Source of the DNA: CAYMAZ01 sp964428185
Lineage (GTDB): Bacteria; Bacteroidota; Bacteroidia; Bacteroidales; DTU049
DNA length: 19,170 nucleotides
Assembly (NCBI GenBank): GCA_964428185.1
Contig: CAYRXH010000048.1
Coordinates: 1 to 19,170 of the forward strand
Direction of reading: 5' to 3'
Position 1 is the stretch's first letter. Every line of letters starts with the position of its first letter. The translations under genes were made by a program, and so were the position numbers. The notes under the pieces were generated by a model that saw nothing but the letters and a program-made list of their open reading frames with translations, ran no database searches and was not told the origin of the DNA. Shown here piece by piece: positions 6,491-12,862 of this stretch.

Positions 6491-7786
6491 ATGAGCACAT
6501 CAACCGTAAGCAGAAAACCCGGAAAAAAGCCCGATCAGGTTATTGTCAATAATATAATTGTAAAACAGGTCCATCGCAAAAGCCAGAACATTGAAAACTG
6601 GCGCAATGCCATCAGGCAATTTGATAACCTGTTGAACCCTTCGAGAGTTTTGTTGTATGATCTGTTTGAAGATATTGAACTTGATGGACAAATTGAAGCA
6701 GTGTGGGGCAAACGCCGCGATGCTATATTGAACAAAGATCTTCTTTTTGTAAAAGACGGGAAAGAAGATGAAGAGCTGGGCAAACTTCTCAATTCTCCTT
6801 CAATGCGTGAGCTTATTGAAGAAATTTTAAAAACAATATCATGGGGGTACAGCCTGATCCAAATAAACTCAATTGCCTGGAATGAAGATGAAGAGCAATA
6901 TGTTATTGACTGGGAACTCATCCCACGAAAGCATGTGCATCCTGAAAGGGGCTTTGAGTGTGTGAGCAAAGAGCAGTCTTTTGCCAGCCGTGATATTCTG
7001 TTTAAAGAACCTCCTTTATCAAAATACATGCTTTGGGCAGGAAAGCCAAAAGACATGGGCCTGCTGGTGAAAGCTGCTCAATATGTGATTTACAAAAGAG
7101 GTGGTTTTGGCGACTGGGCTCAGTTTGTCGAGATATTTGGAATGCCGTTCAGGGAAGGAACCTATAATGGTTATGATGATAATACCCGGCAGAAACTGGA
7201 ATATGCTCTTGAGCACATGGGTGGAGCCGGATGGATGGTGAAGCCTGAAGGAACCGAGATCAAGATTCATGACAACAGCAGCTCACAGGGATCATCATCA
7301 TTATATAAAGACCTGAAGGATGCATGCAATGCCGAAATTAGCAAGATATTTCTGGGTAACACTCTGACCACAGAGCAGGGCGAAAAAGGCACACAGGCTC
7401 TCGGTAATGTGCATAAAGAAGTTGAAGACCAAAAGAATGCTTCGGACGAAAAGTTTGTTCTTGCTGTTCTCAATGGCAAGTTTCGGGCTATCCTGAAGGC
7501 TTTTGGTTTTAATGTGCAAAACGGTTCAATCTGGTTCAGATCTCCTGAGGCTGACTGGGATCACCTGCAGAAAAAATGGAATGTTATCAACAGCATCGGA
7601 AACCGTGTACCCATTGATGATGACTACATCTATGAAGAATTTGACATTCCAAAGCCTGACAACTATGATGAGATGAAGGAACAAATGAGACATGCCCCTC
7701 AGGAACTGGCACATGAACTTGAGCATGTTTTTCACAAACAACCGAAAAACACACTTTTAAGCAAGGCCCTGAATTTTTTCGTTTAA
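6491..7786 (+). CDS. Portal protein (Mu gp29-like, DUF935)
   Basis: This 431-aa protein matches the DUF935 portal group. Signature stretches are WRNAIRQFDNLLNP, LELDGQIEAVWGKRRDAIL-like (DIELDGQIEAVWGKRRDAIL), WGYSLIQI, WELIPRKHVHPERGFE, YKRGGFGDWAQFVEIFGMPF and SKIFLGNTLTTEQGEKGTQALG. Portals form the dodecameric ring at the packaging vertex. The gene ends AAT TTT TTC GTT TAA, and this end contains a -1 slippery heptamer followed by a stem-loop. A fraction of ribosomes may therefore continue into the MuF frame and make a portal-MuF fusion of about 837 aa. The length of the zero-frame product is usual or slightly short for the family. Confidence 0.88.
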   Translation: MSTSTVSRKPGKKPDQVIVNNIIVKQVHRKSQNIENWRNAIRQFDNLLNPSRVLLYDLFEDIELDGQIEAVWGKRRDAILNKDLLFVKDGKEDEELGKLLNSPSMRELIEEILKTISWGYSLIQINSIAWNEDEEQYVIDWELIPRKHVHPERGFECVSKEQSFASRDILFKEPPLSKYMLWAGKPKDMGLLVKAAQYVIYKRGGFGDWAQFVEIFGMPFREGTYNGYDDNTRQKLEYALEHMGGAGWMVKPEGTEIKIHDNSSSQGSSSLYKDLKDACNAEISKIFLGNTLTTEQGEKGTQALGNVHKEVEDQKNASDEKFVLAVLNGKFRAILKAFGFNVQNGSIWFRSPEADWDHLQKKWNVINSIGNRVPIDDDYIYEEFDIPKPDNYDEMKEQMRHAPQELAHELEHVFHKQPKNTLLSKALNFFV

Positions 7787-7808
7787 GCCCCTCCTCATCC
7801 GGAGGGGC
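7774..7808 (+). promoter_or_regulatory. Predicted programmed -1 ribosomal frameshift signal
   Basis: The heptamer T TTT TTC (7774-7780) is in the correct phase of the portal frame, 4 nt before its TAA stop codon. A 6-nt spacer (GTTTAA) follows, then a perfect 8-bp stem: GCCCCTCC (7787-7794), loop TCATCC, and GGAGGGGC (7801-7808). A -1 slip leads straight into the open MuF frame, reading CGT TTA AGC CCC. No T-run follows the stem, so it does not look like a terminator. Confidence 0.72.
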
Positions 7809-9003
7809 AGTTGATCTGGATGCACTCTATTATGAATCATGTCCGCACTGCCTGATTGAAACCGTTAAAGAGTTTCCACTTATTACGCTTGCCAAAGCAA
7901 GTGATGTTTACAAAAGTGTTATTTCTGACATAAAAAATGGCGTTATAGATCCGGTGCATCCAGAACTGTTTGATTTGTATAAAAACAATTATCACAAAGC
8001 CATTCGCAGCGTTTTTGGACAACCCGAATACGGAAGTAAGTATTTTGAACATGCTGCCAAATTTGAACTAAATACGGCACGTTTTGCTGCCTATAAATCA
8101 CATTATGCAACTCAGACCCTGATCAAATCATTTAAAGCTGCTCCAGAGAAGTTTGCGATGAACTCGGGTAAGATTCTGAAGCAGTTTGCACGCTGGCAGG
8201 CAACAGAGTATAACACAACAGTGGCACGCTGCCGAACCGCCAAGCAGTTTGAACAATTTCAGGCTGAAGCGCATTTGTATCCAAACCTTGAATGGCTTGC
8301 AAGCCGAAGTGCTACACCCAGAGAGCTGCACATGTCGTTTGTGGGAATTATACTTCCTATGGATGATCCGTTCTGGGAAGAAAACCAACCCGGCAACCTG
8401 TATAATTGCAAATGCGACTGGAAAACAACCGATGCACCCACAACAGGCAGCCCCACAAAAGTTGTGAAACCACACCCCGGACTGGATGGCAACCCTGCGA
8501 AAACCGGACAAATCTTTACGGATAAGCATTCGTATTTTGGAAAGGCGAAGAACAGCAATCATGTTGAAAAATTTGTGTCGAATACATTCATCAAACCTTT
8601 ATTAAAAGAATTCTCAAGCACAATACATCCATATAAGGGCATTGAGGTTCACAATGAAATATTAAAGACCGGGAAAATGGTTGTTCTACGTAACTCTGTT
8701 GATTCTATATTTCAACATAGCAATAATTATAGAGTCAAAGCTGAAGGCTTGTTTTTAAAAACAAATGTGAAAAATTGGACTTATCTCGGTTGGTCATTAG
8801 TTGAAGAAGGCAAACATCCTGAAACAGCCTATTTCTTTTATTACAGCACAACTATTAACAAGAAAAAACAATTTGTTAATGTAAAAATTCATAAACACTT
8901 AAAGGCAGAGGTGCCTTATGCAATTTTAAATACAATTGATAAAACAAAATTACGTGAGGGATTGCCCGAAGATATTGATAAGTATATAAAAAAAAGGCTT
9001 TGA
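7780..9003 (+). CDS. MuF/gp30-like head protein with variable, toxin-like C-terminus (probably made by -1 frameshift)
   Basis: The frame is open from before 7780 to 9003 (407 codons after the slip site) but has no ATG; the first usual start codon is GTG at 7954, which would lose about 58 coding-like residues (VDLDALYYESCPHCLIETV). MuF signs are LIKSFKAAPEKFAMNSG, RWQATEYNTTVARCRTAKQF, and WEENQPGNLYNCKCDWKTTD with its conserved Asn/Cys/Trp. MuF proteins join the head interior near the portal. After about HPGLDGNPAKTGQIF, the sequence becomes AT-rich and unrelated in style; it ends YFFYYSTTINKKKQFVNVKI, HKHLKAEVPYAIL and NTIDKTKLREGL. That C-terminus resembles the Barnase/EndoU/ColicinE5/RelE-like nuclease domains found on MuF polymorphic toxins; this assignment is tentative. 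No immunity gene is apparent next to it. Confidence 0.7.
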   Translation, partial: RLSPSSSGGAVDLDALYYESCPHCLIETVKEFPLITLAKASDVYKSVISDIKNGVIDPVHPELFDLYKNNYHKAIRSVFGQPEYGSKYFEHAAKFELNTARFAAYKSHYATQTLIKSFKAAPEKFAMNSGKILKQFARWQATEYNTTVARCRTAKQFEQFQAEAHLYPNLEWLASRSATPRELHMSFVGIILPMDDPFWEENQPGNLYNCKCDWKTTDAPTTGSPTKVVKPHPGLDGNPAKTGQIFTDKHSYFGKAKNSNHVEKFVSNTFIKPLLKEFSSTIHPYKGIEVHNEILKTGKMVVLRNSVDSIFQHSNNYRVKAEGLFLKTNVKNWTYLGWSLVEEGKHPETAYFFYYSTTINKKKQFVNVKIHKHLKAEVPYAILNTIDKTKLREGLPEDIDKYIKKRL

Positions 9004-9053
9004 TAAAGCGTCGAAGTGGTCCAAACCCACCAGCGGCTGATATATCAAAGCCT
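8995..9053 (+). terminator. Long hairpin over the stop codon of the MuF toxin-like tail
   Basis: AGGCTTTGATA (8995-9005) and TATCAAAGCCT (9043-9053) are a perfect 11-bp inverted repeat. Its 37-nt loop has a smaller GTGG/CCAC stem. The MuF stop codon (9001-9003) is inside the left arm. There is no clear T-run, so its role (attenuator, mRNA protection, cassette boundary) is open. Confidence 0.55.
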
Positions 9054-9064
9054 AAATTTCTTAA

Positions 9065-9528
9065 TGCAAAGATACAACCAAAATACATCAAAATGCAAAT
9101 TTTTAACAAAAAAAAATGAAAAATTTTTCTCTTTCCAATATCTAATCACTAAAAACAGATAACTAATCACTATGTTAGTCCTCACTCCCCAACAGTTTCA
9201 GCAACGGCTTGAAAAGCACGCTCAAGAGCTATCAAAGCTCATTCAGGATGATCTGCCCATCATCATCGGGAAGATGGCTGTGGACCACTTTAAACTGAAC
9301 TTTCAGAATGAAGCCTGGGGACGTGAAAAATGGCAGGAGGTTAAGCGTAGGCTACAACCATCTAAAAAAGGCTATCAGAGAGCCGGCAAGCGCCGGAAAA
9401 TACTATCAGGCGACACAGGACAGCTTGGTCGTTCAATTCAATACACTCCTGAATCCGGTAAGGTGACTATACACAGCGATCTGATCTATTCAGCGGTTCA
9501 TAATTACGGACTGCGTGCCGGAAAAGGT
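9065..9528 (+). repeat. 464-bp direct repeat, copy A (gpG leader and 5' part)
   Basis: Copy A matches copy B at an offset of exactly 652 bp from TGCAAAGATACAACC through the first 119 codons of gpG. I see only about four mismatches, all near the 3' end. After GGT at 9528 the copies diverge completely. Confidence 0.93.
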
Positions 9529-9663
9529 AGATTTCGTGATTTTGACAATGAAATAATTAAAGAATGTATTCTTATTTATGGTGCCAAAGCAATAAAAATA
9601 ACAAAACACAATTTAAAAGAAAAAGAATTATTGAGCCTTTTAAAAGCAGTTCAGCCCAAATAA
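9172..9663 (+). CDS. Chimeric gpG: virion morphogenesis protein N-terminus with a foreign AT-rich tail
   Basis: The protein has 163 residues. Residues 1 to about 119 equal the intact gpG downstream (MLVLTPQQFQQRLEKHAQEL to HNYGLRAGKG). After this the normal ending is replaced by RFRDFDNEIIKECILIYGAK and then AIKITKHNLKEKELLSLLKA. The tail region is much poorer in GC (13 of 60 bases at 9541-9600 by my count). It has no match in this window. The tail may be the end of a lost toxin cassette joined in frame by deletion after a duplication. The product lacks the usual gpG C-terminus and may be inactive, or may compete with the intact copy. A perfect 9-bp hairpin covers its stop codon. Confidence 0.7.
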   Translation: MLVLTPQQFQQRLEKHAQELSKLIQDDLPIIIGKMAVDHFKLNFQNEAWGREKWQEVKRRLQPSKKGYQRAGKRRKILSGDTGQLGRSIQYTPESGKVTIHSDLIYSAVHNYGLRAGKGRFRDFDNEIIKECILIYGAKAIKITKHNLKEKELLSLLKAVQPK

Positions 9664-9681
9664 ATTAATATCTGGGCTGAA
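9650..9681 (+). terminator. Hairpin over the stop codon of the chimeric gpG
   Basis: TTCAGCCCA (9650-9658) and TGGGCTGAA (9673-9681) pair perfectly over 9 bp, with an AT-rich 14-nt loop holding the TAA stop codon. It occupies the same relative place as the hairpin after the MuF tail: end of an AT-rich 3' tail, just before the 464-bp repeat. No T-run follows. Confidence 0.55.
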
Positions 9682-9716
9682 GGTCAAGCTTGAAGTTATC
9701 GCGCTCATAATTTGAT

Positions 9717-10180
9717 TGCAAAGATACAACCAAAATACATCAAAATGCAAATTTTTAACAAAAAAAAATGAAAAATTTTTCTCTTTCCAATATCTAATCA
9801 CTAAAAACAGATAACTAATCACTATGTTAGTCCTCACTCCCCAACAGTTTCAGCAACGGCTTGAAAAGCACGCTCAAGAGCTATCAAAGCTCATTCAGGA
9901 TGATCTGCCCATCATCATCGGGAAGATGGCTGTGGACCACTTTAAACTGAACTTTCAGAATGAAGCCTGGGGACGTGAAAAATGGCAGGAGGTTAAGCGT
10001 AGGCTACAACCATCTAAAAAAGGCTATCAGAGAGCCGGCAAGCGCCGGAAAATACTATCAGGCGACACAGGACAGCTTGGCCGCTCAATTCAATACACTC
10101 CTGAATCCGGTAAGGTGACTATACACAGTGATCTGATCTATTCAGCGGTTCATAATTACGGACTGCGTGCCGGAAGAGGT
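9717..10180 (+). repeat. 464-bp direct repeat, copy B (gpG leader and 5' part)
   Basis: This is the partner of 9065-9528 and includes the leader (TTTTTAACAAAAAAAAATG region) and the first 119 codons of the intact gpG gene. Synonymous differences include GGTCGT/GGCCGC. Confidence 0.93.
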
Positions 10181-10288
10181 GCAGGCTTCATCATGCCCAA
10201 ACGCCAGTTTATTGGTGGTGATCCTGTTCTGAATGAGAAAGTGAAAACCGAAATCGAAAAGCAAATCAACAAAATCTTAAACACATGA
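9824..10288 (+). CDS. gpG-like virion morphogenesis / tail completion protein (intact copy)
   Basis: This 154-aa protein is the usual length for Mu gpG relatives (Phage_tail_S, virion morphogenesis). It carries HFKLNFQNEAWGREKWQEVK, RKILSGDTGQLGRSIQY, a loop SAVHNYGLRAGRG and the normal ending FIMPKRQFIGGD followed by a helical C-terminus. The HNYG...MPxRxF arrangement is the typical signature of this family. It would act at the head-tail joint. The N-terminal 119 residues are repeated in the chimeric copy upstream. The stop codon overlaps the next gene's start as ATGA. Confidence 0.85.
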   Translation: MLVLTPQQFQQRLEKHAQELSKLIQDDLPIIIGKMAVDHFKLNFQNEAWGREKWQEVKRRLQPSKKGYQRAGKRRKILSGDTGQLGRSIQYTPESGKVTIHSDLIYSAVHNYGLRAGRGAGFIMPKRQFIGGDPVLNEKVKTEIEKQINKILNT

Positions 10289-10791
10289 AAAAGCAATTGT
10301 ATCTTGACATCGTAACCAGGTTAAAAACCATTGTCACCGATGATGAAGTGCCTGTGCCTGTATTTAAACACTTCGACCTATGGAACCGCCAGGTGGAGTT
10401 CCTTGAACAGGAAACACCCTTTGAGTTTCCGGCAATATTCATTGAATTTATGCCCCACAACTGGGAAACAATGGGCAAACGCAGACAGCAGTCTGATATC
10501 AAAATAAGGCTGCATGTTGTCACCCGGTGGTTTGCTCAAACAGCCGACTATTCACCCGACAGCAACGAGGCTCTTGAATATCTCGACCTGGTGAACAAAG
10601 TCACTGCCTGTATGCAGAGTGCTGATATGACCGGCTCAAACGCCTTTATGCGCACTGCAAGCCTTCCAAATCACAATCATGTCGGGCTGTTAGACAGCAT
10701 TGAAGAATATACGACAAGGATCACTGATGATTCTGCAGTGAAGCAGCTTCAGGCGGCAGAGGTTGTACCTATCATTCATGCCGACAACTAG
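10285..10791 (+). CDS. Tail terminator / gp37-like protein (putative)
   Basis: The protein has 168 residues and starts inside the gpG stop codon (ATGA), so it belongs to the head-tail joining set. MKKQLYLDIVTRLKTIVTDD, then FKHFDLWNRQVEFLEQETPF, FEFPAIFIEFMPHNWETMGK and SDIKIRLHVVTRWF suit small tail-completion proteins with a beta-sheet core. No catalytic or membrane feature is present. It is the last gene of the plus-strand operon. The Mu order (gpG, then gp37/gp38) supports the guess but I cannot name a family with confidence. Confidence 0.55.
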   Translation: MKKQLYLDIVTRLKTIVTDDEVPVPVFKHFDLWNRQVEFLEQETPFEFPAIFIEFMPHNWETMGKRRQQSDIKIRLHVVTRWFAQTADYSPDSNEALEYLDLVNKVTACMQSADMTGSNAFMRTASLPNHNHVGLLDSIEEYTTRITDDSAVKQLQAAEVVPIIHADN

Positions 10792-10808
10792 TGTGCTCCG
10801 CAACCCCC

Positions 10809-10846
10809 GCTAAAGACACATCGCCTGCGGCTGACGGTGCTTTAGC
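10809..10846. terminator. Terminator-like hairpin between convergent late and early operons
   Basis: GCTAAAG (10809-10815) pairs with CTTTAGC (10840-10846). With one bulged A the stem extends through CAC/GTG. It lies exactly between the last plus-strand gene and the last minus-strand gene. T-runs are weak on both sides, so efficiency is uncertain. Confidence 0.5.
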
Positions 10847-10852
10847 TCTTAG

Positions 10853-11290
10853 TTAGCGATCTGGCAAACTATCCTCCCATCTCCTGTGTTTTAAAAACCT
10901 TTCCGGATAGGGCATGTCATACTGTTTTTTGCTGTAAAAATTGCGAAGCCGGGGAATGTAGCCAAGTGCCATTATACGATCTTCATCGCTGAGTTTGTTC
11001 CATAGTGCTTTGCACTTCATCGGTGCAATTTTATAGTCATAGACCTTCCAGAATGTGTCAAACGAAAGGTCAAGATCAGAAATGTCTTTCACCAGGCACC
11101 CCACAGTTCTGAACCGCTGCAATTCATCAGGATGCACAGGCAACTCATTTCCAAACTGCCTGATCAGATGTTCAGGTGCGGTTTCGTTGAATGTTATCCC
11201 GATCAGCATGTTGTCAAGCGTATAGGTAACGATAGCAACAAAGTTGGGATGATTGGTTGGCAAAATTGAAAACACACGTTTAAGCTTCAT
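10853..11290 (-). CDS. Early gene, unknown function (last gene of early operon)
   Basis: I place the start at 11290 (MKLKRVFSILPTNHPNFVAI), since this ATG overlaps the stop codon of the gene before it as ATGA. A longer reading from 11380 would add residues encoded mainly by a mini-repeat and is unlikely. The resulting 145-aa protein has TYTLDNMLIGITFNETAPEH, a helical middle with PVHPDELQRFRTVG, and a basic C-terminus rich in Tyr, Arg and Lys (PRLRNFYSKKQYDM). No known domain is recognised. Its place at the distal end of the early operon suggests a regulatory or accessory role, but nothing in the sequence shows it. Confidence 0.65.
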   Translation of the reverse strand: MKLKRVFSILPTNHPNFVAIVTYTLDNMLIGITFNETAPEHLIRQFGNELPVHPDELQRFRTVGCLVKDISDLDLSFDTFWKVYDYKIAPMKCKALWNKLSDEDRIMALGYIPRLRNFYSKKQYDMPYPERFLKHRRWEDSLPDR

Positions 11291-11508
11291 GGCACTTGTT
11301 TTAACGGGGGTCTGAGCGAAGTCGAAGCCCCCCTGCAGATAGGTGTGTTTATATACTTTAGAAAAGTGGCATAGCTGCATGGATAGAGTTTATTCACATA
11401 CTCGCTCCAGATTCCCTTATATGTGGTTACACCCTCTATATAATGTTCCTGAACTATCTGCTGGATCAGCTTCACTTTTTCAATGTGGTTTGATTTGTTG
11501 TAGGCCAT
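11287..11508 (-). CDS. Small early protein, unknown, with mini-repeat-coded C-terminus
   Basis: The protein has 73 residues. MAYNKSNHIEKVKLIQQIVQ and HYIEGVTTYKGIWSEYVNKL, then PCSYATFLKYIN, form what looks like a helical DNA-binding-like small domain. The last residues (RGASTSLRPPLKQ) are encoded by mini-repeat copy 3 with its G/C-rich arms, so the native C-terminus has been replaced or extended. The stop codon still overlaps the next start as ATGA, so coupling is kept. No family name can be given. Confidence 0.65.
   Translation of the reverse strand: MAYNKSNHIEKVKLIQQIVQEHYIEGVTTYKGIWSEYVNKLYPCSYATFLKYINTPICRGASTSLRPPLKQVP
11306..11333 (+). repeat. Mini-repeat copy 3 with GGGGG/CCCCC arms
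   Basis: The core CTGAGCGAAGTCGAAG lies between GGGGG and CCCCC, making a strong hairpin. It forms the 3' end of the 73-aa early gene, just before the next start codon. Confidence 0.75.
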
Positions 11509-11509
11509 T

Positions 11510-11839
11510 TTATATTGTTTTTTGGTGAATTTCGGAAAGGATTTTCAGGCATACCGTCATGGTATAATCATCAAGCAGATCAACTATTGGATTGAGGGAT
11601 CTGTGGAGCGCCCATGCTTCTGTCATTTTTATATTGATCGTGTTTTTTGCACCGGGTTCATCCATTTTATTTGTCATCCTGAGGAAAAAGGCTGTCATAA
11701 TTTCTCGCTGTGCATAATTTTGAAGTCGCAAATTCCTTTCCTGCTGTTCCGGAAGTTGCCTTACCCACATCACAGTTTCCTGCAATACAGCGTAAAAAGC
11801 TTGTAATTCATGCTTTGAAAGCTTGATTTTGATTTTCAT
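11510..11839 (-). CDS. Early protein, unknown, helical
   Basis: The protein has 109 residues. MKIKIKLSKHELQAFYAVLQ, QEQQERNLRLQNYAQREIMT-like helices (LPEQQERNLRLQNYAQREIM) and AWALHRSLNPIVDLLDDYTM show a mainly helical, soluble protein. Start overlaps the DUF4406 stop by 4 nt and the gene ends 1 nt before the next start. I recognise no domain. It belongs to the tightly packed early operon. Confidence 0.65.
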   Translation of the reverse strand: MKIKIKLSKHELQAFYAVLQETVMWVRQLPEQQERNLRLQNYAQREIMTAFFLRMTNKMDEPGAKNTINIKMTEAWALHRSLNPIVDLLDDYTMTVCLKILSEIHQKTI

Positions 11840-12129
11840 AAGAGCTGTTTTATGTGTCTCATTTTCAGTTTTTTTGCAATTTTTACTTCAAGTCTGGCTC
11901 CCTGAGATCGGCGCCAACATGGCAGCGTGTATATAATGTCACATTCTGTCAAAGCTCTGATGCATATTTTCATTGCATCTTCCCATTGTGTCCCCGGCAA
12001 CACTAACTTCATCGGATTATACACAGTGTAACCCTGATTTACCAGCCAGTTTTCTGCTGCCGCAAACTTTTGACTTGCTTTAACAGGATTGACTCCGGTG
12101 ACTTTACCTGCAATGTAAACCTTTTTCAT
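11836..12129 (-). CDS. DUF4406 protein (nucleoside 2-deoxyribosyltransferase-like fold)
   Basis: The protein has 97 residues. It opens MKKVYIAGKVTGVNPVKASQ, the usual start of DUF4406, followed by KFAAAENWLVNQGYTVYNPM, then WEDAMKICIRALTECDIIY and LPCWRRSQGARLEVKIAKKL. The family has the fold of nucleoside 2-deoxyribosyltransferases: a Rossmann-like start, an Asp in the C-D-I-I-Y strand and a final SxGARLE-type motif, with Glu as the usual nucleophile region. In phages these proteins are common in early or replication gene clusters, and substrates are mostly unproven. It overlaps both neighbours by 4 nt. Confidence 0.82.
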   Translation of the reverse strand: MKKVYIAGKVTGVNPVKASQKFAAAENWLVNQGYTVYNPMKLVLPGTQWEDAMKICIRALTECDIIYTLPCWRRSQGARLEVKIAKKLKMRHIKQLL

Positions 12130-12443
12130 ATGATGTGCTTTATTTTCTCATAGAATTCACGATTGTTGCCTATCAAATCCTGACACACCTGCACATGATA
12201 TAAGGCCGTGCAATGATCCTGACCAAATAGCCTGGCAACATGACTCATGGAAGCAATCCGGTTTTTCCAAACTAAATAATATACCAAACGACGCATATCT
12301 ACCAACTCTCTGTCCCTCTTCGGGTAATATAGGTCCAGAGGATCTCTATTATAAGTTCTCGCTACTGACTGTATAATTACATCAATACTATGGTATTTTT
12401 TATTCGTCATTCCCGGATAACTGTAAGGTGATGGTGATTCCAT
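12126..12443 (-). CDS. DnaA domain IV-like DNA-binding protein
   Basis: The protein has 105 residues. SIDVIIQSVARTYNRDPLDL, then RDRELVDMRRLVYYLVWKNR, then ASMSHVARLFGQDHCTALYH and VQVCQDLI follow the whole DnaA C-terminal helix-turn-helix domain in order. FGQDHCTALYHV corresponds to the DnaA-box recognition signature (G-R-D-H-T-T-V), with Cys for Thr and Gln for Arg. There is no AAA+ part. Such a stand-alone domain may bind DnaA-box-like sites in phage or host DNA, or act in transcription. It is coupled by overlap to the DUF4406 gene. Confidence 0.75.
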   Translation of the reverse strand: MESPSPYSYPGMTNKKYHSIDVIIQSVARTYNRDPLDLYYPKRDRELVDMRRLVYYLVWKNRIASMSHVARLFGQDHCTALYHVQVCQDLIGNNREFYEKIKHII

Positions 12444-12446
12444 ATT

Positions 12447-12857
12447 TTAATTGTTTTTTGCTATTATTCTAAGTCGTTTATCTCTTGTGGCAATGATTTC
12501 TGATATTCTGTTGATTTTCTTGTGGAGCACTTTCAGCTCTTCAAGTGAACATTCATATAAATGTTTTCCTGAAACTCTCTTGTTCATCATAAAACTGTTC
12601 ACATTGTTCCAGTCCTGGGTGTTGATGAATTTGCTCATAGCCCTGAGGCACAAATGCCGCCAGTGTTTTATTTCGTTGTCATTGGCTTTGCCAGCGGCTA
12701 TGCGGCCGATTCTTTCAATACATTCATCCAGTTCGGTTTCTGACAGATCTCTTATGCTATCAGTGCCATACACTGATAACACATGCTCCTTGGCATGCAG
12801 CAGATGGTTTTTAACCAGGAGCATGTGCAGCAATTGTCTCTTTTTCTGAATTGTCAT
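12447..12857 (-). CDS. GemA/gp16-like regulatory protein (putative)
   Basis: The protein has 136 residues. RQLLHMLLVKNHLLHAKEHV, then SVYGTDSIRDLSETELDECI, resembles the GemA/gp16 (DUF1018) pattern of a first helix followed by a short loop and S.rdLs..EL. The rest has WRHLCLRAMSKFINTQDWNN and ECSLEELKVLHKKINRISEI, which also suits this family. In Mu, gemA lies at the end of the early region and affects host DNA topology and late control. The similarity is moderate. Confidence 0.5.
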   Translation of the reverse strand: MTIQKKRQLLHMLLVKNHLLHAKEHVLSVYGTDSIRDLSETELDECIERIGRIAAGKANDNEIKHWRHLCLRAMSKFINTQDWNNVNSFMMNKRVSGKHLYECSLEELKVLHKKINRISEIIATRDKRLRIIAKNN

Positions 12858-12862
12858 ATTTA

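Noticed and set aside
7787..7808. GC-rich hairpin after the portal gene as a rho-independent terminator
   Set aside because: No T-run follows, the operon continues without a gap, and the position after T TTT TTC suits a frameshift stimulator better.
11293..11380. N-terminal extension of the last early gene (start at 11380)
   Set aside because: The added residues are mostly antisense or out of frame to the 73-aa gene and encoded by a mini-repeat; the ATG at 11290 with ATGA overlap is the better start.
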